Assembly: GCA_943735955.1 (NCBI GenBank)
Contig: OX030959.1
Location: forward strand, 2,998,772-3,062,771
DNA: 64,000 nucleotides
Direction: 5' to 3'
Source: Piscicola geometra
Taxonomy: Eukaryota > Annelida > Clitellata > Hirudinida > Piscicolidae
In this document: positions 16,243 through 27,400 of the stretch, piece by piece
Position numbering within the stretch: position 1 is the stretch's first letter
Layout of the letters: each line of letters begins with the position of its first letter
Made by a program: the position numbers and the translations under genes
Notes under the pieces: model-generated
What the model was told of the DNA's origin: nothing
Seen by the model: only the letters and a program-made list of their open reading frames with translations
Databases searched by the model: none

Positions 16243-18120
16243 GTCGTCATCATCACAGCTGAAGGCGTGCAACTCAGTCTTTCAGGTGAGACCACTGCTC
16301 AATGCCGCCAAAATCACCCCTTCCATGCTGCAGAACAAGGGTGTGTGTGTGTGTGTGTTTGTGTGTTTGCGTGTGTGTGTTTGCGTGTGTGTGTGTGTGT
16401 TTGCGTGTGTGTGTTTGCGTGAGGGTACGTTGGTTTGTGTGCGTGTGTTTGCGTGAGTGTAGGTGGGTTTGTGTGCAAAGAAGCACATTTGGCGTTGAAA
16501 ACACTTCACTACAATAACACTGGTCATTGTTAATACTATAGTGTCGTATAGACTATACGGTATAGTGGCATAGTTCTGTAGCATTTTGCATCCTCATACA
16601 GGAGACGAGGAGGAGACGAAGGGAGGCGGGAAGAGGAAGGTGAGGGATGGAGAGTTCTACCTCGATTACGTGTCGAAGGACTTCCAGTCCGAGAAGGGGT
16701 TTGTGGCAGTTTGTTGCGAGAAGTGGTGCTTGCAATCTCCGCATTGTTTCAACAACTTTCAAAACAACGACAACCCCTGCAATAACCACCATCACAACAA
16801 CAACTACCACAACAACTACGACAACCACTACCACAACAACCACTACCACAACCACTACCACAACCACTACCACAACAACAACTACCACAACAACTACCAC
16901 TACCACAACAACCACTACCACAACAACTACCACTACCACAACAACCACTACCACAACAACCACAACTACAACCACCACAACAACAACTATCACAACAACC
17001 ACTACCACAACGACCACAACAACAGCTACCACAACAACAACTACCACAACGACCACAGCTACATGGGAAGCGCCTTCGAGCAGGAGGCGTCGTCAGCTGT
17101 GGTCGACATGCAGGAAGATGATGACGAAGAGAGGGAGAAGATGAAGAAGAAGATGGTGTGGTGAGTGGCTGCATGGTGATCCTTGATAATAATAAATCCA
17201 AAGGATAATAATAAATAATATCAACAACAACAATAGTAAGACTGACGGCTGCAAGGTGTTGAATTATGAATGTATTCCTTTGTAGATGCCATTCTAATTA
17301 GTGTTCTGATCAAGTTGTTTCAGATTTTTAAGATTATATATAGGATTTAAATCTGCACACTAAACTTTAAACAACTGTAGATTAAACAGTACAACTACCC
17401 ATACAACAACACATACAACCAACCATACAACCATCCATCCAACCATCCATGCAGGGATAGAAAGAAGAAGAAGTATGTGAGGAGTGGAGAGACAAAGATA
17501 CGCACAGAGTCCGGAAGGAAGGTGCAAGGAAAAGATCTAAAGAGAGATCTGTTAGTTTCTGTGTGTTGGTGTTGTTTGGCGTGCGGGATGGCTTAGATGG
17601 TAGGACCTCAATGGTCGCCAATTCGAACCCCTGGTGAGCAACCGTGAGCTATCATATACCACGACGTGTGTCGAGTGAGTGGCGCTTCTGTTGCTTGCCA
17701 TGGGGCATTGTAAATAGTCTTGAACAATACTGCCCTTGGTGATGTGTTGTTTGTGGCCTCAAATCACCACTAATTACATTACACAGATACACCACCTGGC
17801 TAGAACGCAAGAAGATTAAACACAAAGATGAAGACGACGACGACGAAGATGGTCGAGCAAAGAATTTCGGAGGAAGGGGCGGAAGGGGGGGTAGAAACAC
17901 AGGGGGTGGAGGTAGAGGGGGTAGGGGGAGATCGAGAGGGGGTGCTGGAGGGAGGTTCAAGGGGGTGGAGAAGAGGGGGGATGTAGGAGGAAATAAAAGA
18001 CCCAGGTCTGAATTGAAAAGCAAAGGAGAGATCGTGAAGAAGAGAGAGAAGTCTGCCAAGGTGAAGGCTTTCCAGAAGAAGCAGACGGATAAGAGGCAGA
18101 AGAGGAAGGGAAAGAAGTGA
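10852..18120 (+). CDS. DDX54: ATP-dependent DEAD-box RNA helicase DDX54/Dbp10
   Basis: Nucleolar helicase of 60S ribosome biogenesis (yeast Dbp10). Nineteen exons give about 750 residues in frame (human 881): 10852-10963, 11053-11123, 11232-11417, 11646-11695, 11796-11837, 12286-12381, 12872-12934, 13244-13364, 13508-13639, 14088-14298, 14476-14613, 14915-15003, 15475-15604, 15983-16059, 16259-16340, 16602-16722, 17059-17160, 17455-17550, 17787-18120. All helicase motifs are present: Q ([11 protein letters not shown]), I (ARTGSGKT), Ia (SPTREL), Ib (TPGR), II (DEAD), III (SAT), IV (VVFVATR), V ([10 protein letters not shown]), VI ([11 protein letters not shown]). The C terminus has the DDX54-specific WDRKKKKYV and ESGRK segments, then an RGG/GGR-rich stretch and a Lys-rich tail. 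The intron between exons 16 and 17 (336 bp) is stop-free and in frame, so a longer isoform is possible. The gene converges on the hexosaminidase gene about 250 bp away. Confidence 0.95.
12382..12871. other. DDX54 intron 6, G-rich
   Basis: 490-bp intron, strongly G/GT-rich for most of its length (GGTGGGTGAGGGGTGTG at the donor), turning CA-rich (ACACACCACCACTTC) only at the acceptor. The long minus-strand open frames over it are pyrimidine-rich artefacts. Confidence 0.6.
13640..14060. repeat. (GTGA)n / GTGAGTGGATG repeats in DDX54 intron 9
   Basis: Tandem GTGA units with interspersed GGATGGATG and TGCATGCA follow the donor. The 3' end of the intron is C/A-rich. The acceptor at 14087 is an unusual CTTCGAG preceded by a C-rich tract. 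Confidence 0.7.
16211..16239. repeat. (AC)n microsatellite, DDX54 intron 14
   Basis: About 14 perfect AC units just upstream of the exon 15 acceptor. Confidence 0.85.
16341..16475. repeat. (GT)n with TTGC interruptions, DDX54 intron 15
   Basis: GT dinucleotides begin at the donor of exon 15 itself and alternate with GTTTGCGTGT blocks for about 130 bases. Confidence 0.8.
16723..17058 (+). other. exitron-like in-frame intron of DDX54 (ACC/AAC repeat)
   Basis: This 336-bp segment lies between AA|GTGGTG and CCACAG|C inside an uninterrupted reading frame. Its length is a multiple of three (112 codons) and it has no in-frame stop. Most of it is a CAACNAC repeat that would encode Asn/His/Tyr-rich sequence such as [12 protein letters not shown]. 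If spliced, exon 16 (GFVAVCCE) joins [10 protein letters not shown], aligning with the human GxxGAFEQ segment. If retained, the protein gains a polar low-complexity insert. Confidence 0.6.
17579..17743 (+). mobile_element. tRNA-derived SINE (family A) in DDX54 intron 18
   Basis: A complete 165-bp copy. The head GCGGGATGGCTTAGATGGTA carries an A box, the B box is AATTCGAACCCC, and the core GAGCAACCGTGAGCTATCAT is shared with the other copies. A perfect 10-bp target duplication GTGTTGTTTG lies at 17569-17578 and 17744-17753, defining both ends. Confidence 0.85.
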
Positions 18121-18249
18121 AGACTTTTCATTTATTCTTTATGTTATTTGCTTCCATTTTCAAAATACAATTTTTTTTAAATAATCAAAAAAAATCGAAA
18201 AAACAATTCGATACATGAATAACAAATGAATGAATCGTTTAAACAAAAC

Positions 18250-18255
18250 TTTATT
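18250..18255 (-). promoter_or_regulatory. poly(A) signal of beta-hexosaminidase
   Basis: TTTATT on the plus strand is AATAAA on the minus strand, about 115 bases past the stop codon of the minus-strand gene. Confidence 0.6.
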
Positions 18256-18369
18256 GATCCCAATGTAAAATCCTCATGTGAGCATCCCGATTCTAAACCA
18301 TCATGTAGTCTACTTTTGCAAGAACGTCCTTAGATGTCAATCAAGTATAGACAACTCCATGGTGACCCC

Positions 18370-19081
18370 TCACAAAGCCACCTCGTACTCACAAAAGCCT
18401 GGACCCGATGCAGGTGCCGCAAGGATGCCCCTTCTGTGGTGATGTCGTCATCAATGATCATTATCATTGGTGTACATCATTATCAGTGTACATCATTATG
18501 AGTGTACAACAATCCAATATTTCGCTTAGCGTGTGCTCAAAGTTGACAGATGGCGCTATGAAGTTCAAGCCCATTAGAGGCAGGGCGATGAGGCTAAGAA
18601 AGCCTACAAAGTACGCTGAGAAGTCTTAGTTTCGGGAACCTTCGTTCATATATCCAGCTACAAGCCCCTAGAACCTAGGAGTTTACTCTTACTATCTTCT
18701 CCCGACTTCAACTCGCTAGAAAAGTCCGCAATCACTATCTCCATCCTCCTGCCTCCCCGCATTGCTCACTCACTCGAGAAGGCGACAGCGGTGCTGCTCG
18801 ATCCTGACTTCAGCGTCTGCCAAGTCGACCACCTTCTCAGAACTCCACAAGCGCTCTGCCACCCCACTCACACTAGGCCTGTTGCAGTAGTAACATGATG
18901 GTGATCATGATGATGATGGTGTTGAGGATGATGACGGTGATGTTGATGATGATAATGGTGATGATGATGATGATGAGTCGCACCAGAGGCGCGAGTGGAT
19001 GTTGGTCGAGTCGACAAACTCGCCCCACAAGCAAGCCTCCCCTCCCATTATCAGCTTCTTCTCTTTCTCAGTGGCTGTGTG

Positions 19082-19116
<35 letters not shown>

Positions 19117-22100
19117 GTGTATGTGTCTTTGGAACACTATGTGAGCAACACTTTACTAAGTGAGTTATACACCTGGTACACCCAAACAAGCATCACAACC
19201 ATCACCACACGATCATCATCAGCACCCACCCACCTTTGATGGCAGCGGGCTGGACTTCATAGTAGGTCTTCCAGGTGGCTCCGTAAGCGATGTAGTCGAT
19301 GTACCAATAAAAATGAAAAGATAAATGAAAATAAAAAGATAAATATATATAAAAATAAATGAAAATAAAAAGATAAATAAAAAATAATAAATAAAATGCC
19401 TATTCATGATGCGCCAAGGCACGCAACTATACACTAGGTGTATGATAGCTCACGGTTGGCTCAACAGGGATTTGAGCTGGTGACCTTTAAGTTGCAGGTT
19501 CAACGACTTTACCATCTAAGCCAACCCGCTCACCACGGAGTCGAGAGGATGCCCTTGTAGCCCGCATGCACCACCCTCGTCATCTCGTCCTGCCAGTGGT
19601 CCCTCCACACTTGCACCACTGTGTCTGCCTTCAGCTGGTGCGATGCGATGGTTTGGCGGTTGGTGGTTTTGATTGGGGTGGTTTTGGGTGGGTTTGGTGG
19701 TTTTGATTGGGGTGGGTTTGGATTGGTGGGTCGTGATGGGATGGGTGAAAGGGTTGGTGATGAGATGAAAAAACGGATAGGTTGGCAATTGGTAGGATGG
19801 ATAGGTGATGTATTGGTAAGATGGATGGATAGATGACTAGGTTGGGAAAATTATGGATGGATGAATGAGTGGATGGGCAGGAAACGGGCTTTGTTTCTCG
19901 ATTAATCGCTATTTCGAAAGCACAATAAAGTATATTTGGAGTGCATATGTTGAGAAGTGAGTGAAGCAACCTCAACTTCGTTGTCGAACACATCCTGCCA
20001 CACCAAGTAACGCCGATCCAGAGACGACACGATATGCAACAGCCTGCGCAACAATTATATTGATAATAATAAGAATACATTTTTAATAATCATTCCATTC
20101 AAACTATCCGTAAATACTTCTTTTATAAAAGACATTTAAAATTCTAAAACCGTTGTATTGATTTTTTTTATTATTTATTTGTATCGACAAATAAGGTACT
20201 TTTTGATATAGTAGCTCTCGAGTTTTCTAAAGTCTTCTCCGAAAGTCATGTTCTTCATGAAGTTCTTTATTGCAGGATTGCTAGCCCTGCGGTAGTGGTG
20301 GTGGTGGTTGTATGGATTAAAGTGGTGGTTGTGGCAGCGGTTGTTGTGCTTGTTGTAGTGAAACTGGTGGTCGTTATGTTAGTGAAGTCAACGTGGTTAA
20401 AGTGGTAGCTGTTGTTATCGAGTCGAATCTGTCAAGTCTATAATCGATAATCGACAATCTATTGATACAACTACAAACAATCAGAACACCACCATCCTCC
20501 CTCTCCCCTCCCTCCCCTCGCACTCACCAACAATCGAAAGACACCTCGTCACCTCCTAGGTGGATGTAAGCGTCGGCAAAAACCTCTTCCACCTCGCTGA
20601 AAAAATTCTGCAGGAATTCATAAGTCTGTCCCTTGATCGGGTCGATGGGACCGAAGCTGTCCTTGACGGGTTTGCCTTTGCTGTCGTGACACTGCGTCAA
20701 CAAGCCCTCCACGCCCTTGCCCCACGACGCTACGTGACCTTGGTGAGAGGGTGAAAGGGTCATTGGTGTGGTGGTGATGATGGTGGTTGGTGATGATGTT
20801 GGTGATGATGGTGGTGGTGATGATGATGATGATGCTGATGGTGGTAAGGCTGATGACGAAAATAATGATAATGATGGTAATTTCTTAAATAGCGCGGATC
20901 ATCATCAAGCCCACCAGGAGTGTCGAACTCTGGTACCACCCTGACGCCTCTGACCCTGGCATGTTGCACGATCTTGTGCACGTCTGCTGGAGTGTACTCG
21001 TGCGTGTACGCCTTGTACGCTCCCTGTGCCGTTGTGTGTGTGTGTGTGTGTGTGTGCATTGTGTGTCAGGCAATCTACGGAACGCCTACAATTTTTACGC
21101 AATCCACGGAATGCCTGATTCAATCAGTCATTCATTTCAAAGATTTATCAAATAAAATGCCATTCATCTTTAACTTATTATAATAAACTATGAAACTGTC
21201 TTCAAAACATTATGATATCATTTTTTACCATTTATTAAATGGAAGGCCACTTATCTTCAACTTTTTGCAATAAACTATTAAACTGAATAAAAGTATTAAG
21301 ACAAAATCGGAATAAACGATTTATTCTGAGGAGTGCCTCATCGATTCCTAATTCCAAACATCGCCCGTAACATATATACAATGTAACATATATACAATGT
21401 AACATATATACAATGTAACATACATACAATGTAACATATATACAATGTAACATATATACAATGTAACATATATACAATGTAACATACATACAATGTAACA
21501 TATATACAATGTAACATATATACAATGTAACAAATATACAATGTAACATATATACAATGTAACATACATACAATGTAACATATATACAATGTAACATATA
21601 TACAATGTAACATATATACAATGTAACATATATACAATGTAAGATATATACAATGTAACAAATATACAATGTAACATATATACAATGTAACATATATACA
21701 ATGTAACAAATATACAATGTAACATATATACAATGTAACAAATATACAATGTAACAAATATACAATGTAACATATATACAATGTAACAAATATACAATGT
21801 AACATATATACAATGTAACAAATATACAATGTAACATATATACAATGTAACATATATACAATGTAACATAAATACAATGGAACATATATACAATGTAAGA
21901 TATATACAATGTAAGATATATACAATGTAAGATATATACATTGAAAGATATATACATTGAAAGATATATACATTGAAAGATATATACAATGCATCATATA
22001 TACAATGTAACATATATAAAAGTTTAGTTACATATTATGTATCATTTAATATTTCAACTTTGCCACCGCATCAACAAACCTTCTTGCTGAGGAGGGGGAA

Positions 22101-23529
22101 GGCGGTGCTCTGGAAGGGAAAGGACTGGTCGTCGACGATGTGCCAATGCAAGACGTTCAGTTTGTGGAAGGACATGGCGTCCTGCATGAGTGGTTGCTTG
22201 CTGCTGGTGGTGGTGGAGTCGCTTGGTGGGGTGTTGGTTTGTGGTTTGTTGGATGGTGTGTGGTTGGTGTTGGTTTGTTGCGCTTGGTATAGTGTTGGTT
22301 TGTGGTTTGTTGGATGGTGTGTGGTTGGTGTTGGTGGTGTGGCTTTGGTGGGGTGTTGGTTTGTGTGTAGTTGGTTTATGTGGTTTGTGGCTTTGATGGA
22401 AATTTGGTTTGTGTGGAGTTTGGTGTAGTGGTGGTGCTGTGTGCTTGGTGTGGTGGTTTGTAATTGGTATGGAGGTTTTTGGTGTTGGTGGTGTGGCTTG
22501 GGTGTGATTCGATGGTGAGCTTTTGGTGGTTTGTGGTGGGGTTTTGATCTGATAGTGTTGTGGTGGTGGTGAGTGGATGGTTATAGTTGGTGTAAGTGAT
22601 GGTAAGTCATTCAACAGCTCAAATTTGAAAAACCGACAATTAAACAAGCGAATGATTTGACAGTGATACGATGGGCACCCACAATGATGGAAAGGATGGT
22701 GGGGGTGGGAAGGAAGTGGCGGGAGGTGTCGATCAACAAGCCCCTCCATGGGAAACGAGGCTTGTCCTTCACCACAGTGTGCCTCATTAGGAACTGTGGT
22801 GTGCATGCGAGGAAGGCTGAAAAAGTGTAAAATATATGTTGAATTTGAAATGACTGAAAATATTATTTAAGTTAAATAATTTAAAATAAAATATACGAAA
22901 TAACCTGATATAATTTATAAATTTATTAACTTTTACATTGAGCTAGTTTAATTAAAGAATATTTCATAGGCCAACCGCTCCATTTTGTCTGATCACAAGT
23001 TGACTGAACGTTTCCAAGCCCCTCAACACTCCCCACACTTGTTTTGCCTTCAACAATGCTTGTTTGCTATCAATCTGCAACTCATCTTTGAAACGTTAAG
23101 GTTTTAAATCAATGAATTTAACTTAAAGATTTCAATTTTATAAATTAATGAACAAATATGTTGAAGCAAGTTTAACTCACACGATTCGTCTGATTCTAGA
23201 GTGAGAAATTCAGTGCATGGATTTGAGAGATGCACCCTCAATTCAGAAAGTGCATCTTTAAAGATCGACCTCTTTTTGAAAGTCAAACTGGTCTCTTTAG
23301 GCTTGAACATGTACTTATAGTATCTCTGAAAAGCTTCTTGCAGCATGTTACAGGCATTTTCTTTAATTTGGAAAGTAAAACTGTCTGCATTAAGCAGGAG
23401 CGTGTCGTTTTTTTGGACGAAATGTTGTGGCATTGGCCAAAGCCCTCCACTTCTCGTTCCATCTTGGATTGCATTGAGTCCTTTTGCGCTCAAAAGATAA
23501 GCAAAATATAGCAAATAAACAAAGTTCAT
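18370..23529 (-). CDS. HEXB: lysosomal beta-N-acetylhexosaminidase (GH20)
   Basis: Removes terminal beta-GlcNAc/GalNAc in the lysosome. Thirteen minus-strand exons give about 527 residues (human HEXA 529): 23529-23181, 23085-22976, 22793-22683, 22181-22080, 21023-20915, 20738-20528, 20286-20200, 20043-19971, 19634-19534, 19304-19234, 19074-18984, 18878-18774, 18433-18370. Exon 1 starts with a hydrophobic signal peptide ([14 protein letters not shown]). [33 protein letters not shown] and the catalytic HLGGDEV (acid/base Glu) are present, as are GGEACLWGE and the C-terminal disulphide-region GFC. At the alpha/beta discriminating site the protein reads [10 protein letters not shown], with Asp as in human HEXB rather than Asn-Arg as in HEXA. 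The exon 9-10 intron is wholly a SINE and its end lacks an AG acceptor, so this allele may be mis-spliced. Confidence 0.94.
19075..19119. repeat. (GT)n microsatellite in HEX intron
   Basis: About 20 GT units on the plus strand (CA on the gene strand), directly before the exon 11 acceptor. Confidence 0.85.
19303..19535 (-). mobile_element. tRNA-derived SINE (family A) constituting a HEX intron
   Basis: On the minus strand the element starts GAGCGGGTTGGCTTAGATGG right at the exon 9 donor, carries a B-box-like GCTCAAATCCC and the shared core CAACCGTGAGCTATCATAC, and ends in a long AT-rich tail abutting exon 10. The 4-bp repeat TGGT at both junctions (19535-19532 and 19306-19303) could be a short target duplication. 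The only AG near the 3' end (19401-19400) would put exon 10 out of frame; frame is kept only by a GT-TG intron 19533-19305. Confidence 0.7.
21361..22015. repeat. 16-bp minisatellite AACATATATACAATGT in HEX intron 4
   Basis: About 40 tandem copies of a 16-bp unit with scattered C/A and A/T variants, between hexosaminidase exons 4 and 5. Because 16 is not a multiple of three and the unit lacks stops on the minus strand, three minus frames stay open for over 200 codons. These are not genes. Confidence 0.95.
22195..22600. other. G/T-rich (CA-rich on gene strand) part of HEX intron 3
   Basis: GGTTTGTTGGATGGTGTGTGG units on the plus strand are CA/CCA-rich on the gene strand, directly before the acceptor of exon 4. 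Confidence 0.6.
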
Positions 23530-24429
23530 TTTTATGAGTTAAAACTTTAGATCGGTATAATTATTATATATTATAATATAATAAACTAAAATTCAGTTAA
23601 AGATAAGAATGGGCAATGGATAGCAGCATATGAAGTGTATTTTTTTAACTTTTGAACAATGTATGGTAATTTTGAAGATAAATCGATTTAGACATTGTCA
23701 CTATCGACTTATTCTAATCTCCATTTTCGTACTAGTATAGCTTTTTCTTTTTCGTCCAAATATAAACCCTTTCACCACTTTTAGTTTTAATAAGCGAAAA
23801 GTTAATTAGACTAGGAAAGTCATATGATTTAGTTGAAATAGTAATTATTTGTCTCATTTTAAGAGCTCATTTCACATGATATTTTCATAAGCAAATTATA
23901 GCGTAAAAGTAAAAATTTATCAAATTGTTAACAAAACAAGTTTTATTAGAATAATTAATATTTAGCAAAAATAGAAAAAAAGTATTTGAATGCGTTTTAA
24001 TGGTCAAATGAGGTATCCTAACGCTAAGCATCAAAAATATCAGTTAGAATAAAACAATTCTCGAGATCGTTGGTGAAATAAATGCAATACAAATACAGAT
24101 CCTTTCTGAGATAATATTTTCACTATTTATCGCATATGACAAAAATAAGTTTCAATAAATATAATATATAACTAAATGGGAAATAGATCATAGAAATACA
24201 AATTATATATCTAAAAGCTGAAGTCATTAGATATAAAGTAAGCGTATAAGCGAAGTTTCACCTTTGGATTAGCACCAGAAGACTGTTAAGCTGTCTTTAT
24301 ATGCAAAACTACATATAAAACAGAAGCCAAAAGCCAAGCGAAATATGAAACCCCGAAAACAAGGCACACCGTGGTGGAATGGTTGCAAAAGGATGCTGAG
24401 AAGAAGATGGTAGTTAGTGTAGGCTGAGC
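23530..24429. other. AT-rich intergenic DNA between HEX and MCTP
   Basis: No exon recognised. It should hold the hexosaminidase promoter and the MCTP 3' UTR; no specific element is clear. Confidence 0.4.
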
Positions 24430-27400
24430 TCAGTTGCTTTTAGGTTTTATTTCTTCTTTCTGAATAGACGCCATGATGACGGGATCTGGCTGCAATTGTC
24501 TGTGCTGCATCTGGAACATGGGGGTCATCTCAAATGAAGAATTTACCTAATAATCGCTTCAGACAAAACAGATAAGTTCTAAACATTCGTATGCGACTGA
24601 ATAGTTAAGGTCAGGTTGAATTTGAATAGTGGCCCATTCAAATCAAGCTCTAATCAATTAAACTAATTATTCTCGACGCGTTGCTTATTTCCCTAAATCG
24701 TTGTTTTAAATGTATAACTTTCAAATCACAAATTTAAGAGCATAAGTTTCACGTACTCGTGTGCAATTATTAGTGATATTCGCCCGAATATTAAAGTCTC
24801 TCATTTTGTATAGCTCTACTTTACATTAAAAGTCAAACTCATTTCATCCATAAATGTATTTAAACCCATCGAAACCATCAAAAGCACCCACTCACGAGTT
24901 CTCGATCGCACTGCAGTCTGTTCAAGTAGTTGAATACCTCGTTGTTGTCTTGGTAGTTGGCGTCGAAGAGCTTCATACTGAACTTGCGAGTGCCCCAGAT
25001 CAGCAAGAGAATCCTGGTCGGCACCAAGAAGAGGACCACAGTGAGCAGTATCAGGATCATCAGACCCAGGCACGTGAGCCAAGGAGTGCGCCATTGGAAC
25101 ATGCTGCGGTGGGAGGAGGATGGAGGATGGTGATGGTGAATGGTGAATGGTTGAAGGATGGTGAATGGTTGAAGGATGGTGAATGGTTGAAGGATGGTGA
25201 ATGGTTGAAGGATGGTGAATGGTTGAAGGATGGAGGATAGTGATGGTGAATGGTGGAAGATGAAGGAGATGATCGGTAGAAAGAAATAGCGAAGAAAGAA
25301 AGTGAAAAATATTGGACTAACAATTTCAAACCTTACAGCCACGGCAACTCACTTTCTGATCTTTTCCCAGAGTGAGGCCACTTGGTCTAGAACCTCCTGA
25401 ACCATCAGACCCACCTCCTGCAGACCCTGAAACTTCTCCAGAATTGACTTCTTTTCTTCCTGCATGGATGGATGGATGGATGGATGGATGGATGGATGTA
25501 TGGATGGATGGATTAATGTATGGATGAATTAATGTATGGATGAATGGGTGGATAGATAGATTAATGGATGATTGGCTATAACCTTAGAATCTAAATCTTC
25601 ATCAATCTCGTTCGTTTCTCCATCCATCACAGGTATCTGTCGAATATTTCAATGAATAATCTCACTAATAAACACAATTTACAACAATTTAAAAGCTAAA
25701 ATGTTTGAAAGGCGTCACTAGGCACATTGTTGAATCTGCTGAGCGGGTAGGGCAGACTGAGGAGAACGAAGTTTTTGACGATGACGACGATGAGCAGCAG
25801 TGGCAGCATGTACAACTCGAGCGTCATCACCGCCAGGCTGTAGATCTGGAAAGAAAGGTCGAGGCGTTCCAAGGGTCAAGCAAACAATAATCGTCGTTGT
25901 ATTGTATTATTACTGCCATGGGTTCTTGAAGGATTTAATTGAATGCTTTTGCAAGGAAAATAGTTTCGCTTCCAAAACAATAAAATATAATTCACTTAAT
26001 ATTAAACAACTTCTCCTGTTCCCTTCAATCTGTTTCTTAACAATGCATCTATTCTGACACCAACAAACCAAGCAACCAACCAACCAAGTAGGCACATAGG
26101 CTCTTGGGCTTCGACTCCCAGCTGAGACAAGACTGCAGCATCTTCGCCACCTCAGCAACCGACAAGACCATCCTCCTGGCCCTCTCTACGTTCCTCTTCA
26201 TCGCCTTTGGAGGTCAGTTTGGTGGGAGATGATGGTGGAAGGTGATGCTGGGTGGCATTGTGAAAAGTGATGGTGGGTAAAAATGTGGTAGTTGAAAATT
26301 TGTAGTAGTATTTGTGTCTTTGTTTCAAAGATGATGATAGAAGGTTGCAATAGGTGGGTGAGAATGTGGTAGTTTAAAAGTTGTTTTTGGTTTTTAAGAT
26401 GATGATAGTAGGTTTGGATAGATGGGGGGAGTACTGAGGGAGAGTTATGAGACCGATATTTTGAGCTTGGCTTCCTGCTTCATGTGCAGCTGCTCCTTCG
26501 GATGGAAGGTCCGGACTGCCGCTCTGATCTGTCGCAGACATTTTAAAAATAAATCTACCTTATCATTACAGAGTCATTAAAACTAGCGCGAAAACTATTC
26601 CAATTTTAAAAAGTACAAATTTTTTCGCCATATCTTTATGCTATTAGCACGCTGAATTCGTTTGTTTCTCGTGGTTCAGAAGACGGCTCCACAGTCCTTC
26701 CCTCACTTGCTATTATGCGTTGGCAGGAATCGAACTCACGACGTTTGGAGTATTGAACCGACGTCTTAACCAGTTAACTACGGCCGTTTACATATCCAAA
26801 AGTCATAAAAAAATTTAAACCTTAAAATGCCAAAAATTACCGGATTGTAGACATAGTCGATCTGGAGCAGCAAGACTCCCTTAGCTCTCGAAGCCAGCTT
26901 GCAGTCTTTCAACTGGTACCACACCTTTTCACCACTGCGCACCTGGTTGGGTTTGCATTGAACTTTTAACAAACTAGAATTTCAAGGGTCATTAGCAACT
27001 GCAATTATGACTTTTCGTATGCTTTGATAAACTCAATATTCGGTAAAAAAATGATTAATCGAAATATTTCGATTTTTGCATCTTCTCATCATCCCACCTT
27101 GAGCAATGGCAAGGCGACCATGCCAAGGAACTCTACCTTTCTGTTCTTATTCTCGTCCATGAGGGAGATGAAGAGGGTGGAGTGGATGTCATTGATGCTC
27201 CTGTGGGTTGGCCAAGGGGTGCTAAGAGTGGAAAGCAGTTGGGAGATGTTGACTTGAATTGATATTGAATGATCTACCGTAAAATACTAGATTTTTCAGA
27301 CACCCAATATGTTCAGACACCTTTATTTTTCGAAAAAATAATTGCTTTTTGCTAAAAACAGCAAAAAACTTAAATATTTAGTAATTTATACTTTTTATGG

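Noticed and set aside
16553..17056. Minus-strand poly-Val open frame
   Set aside because: Reverse complement of the ACC/AAC repeat in DDX54; no non-repeat homology.
17579..17660. Possible tRNA genes (also 5600-5690, 5877-5945, 26716-26786, 48573-48640)
   Set aside because: A and B boxes are present, but acceptor stems do not pair, the elements have non-tRNA bodies and tails, and several have target duplications: these are SINEs.
21235..22013. Three overlapping minus-strand open frames of about 220-240 codons (ICYIVYML repeats)
   Set aside because: Pure product of the stop-free 16-bp minisatellite read in each frame.
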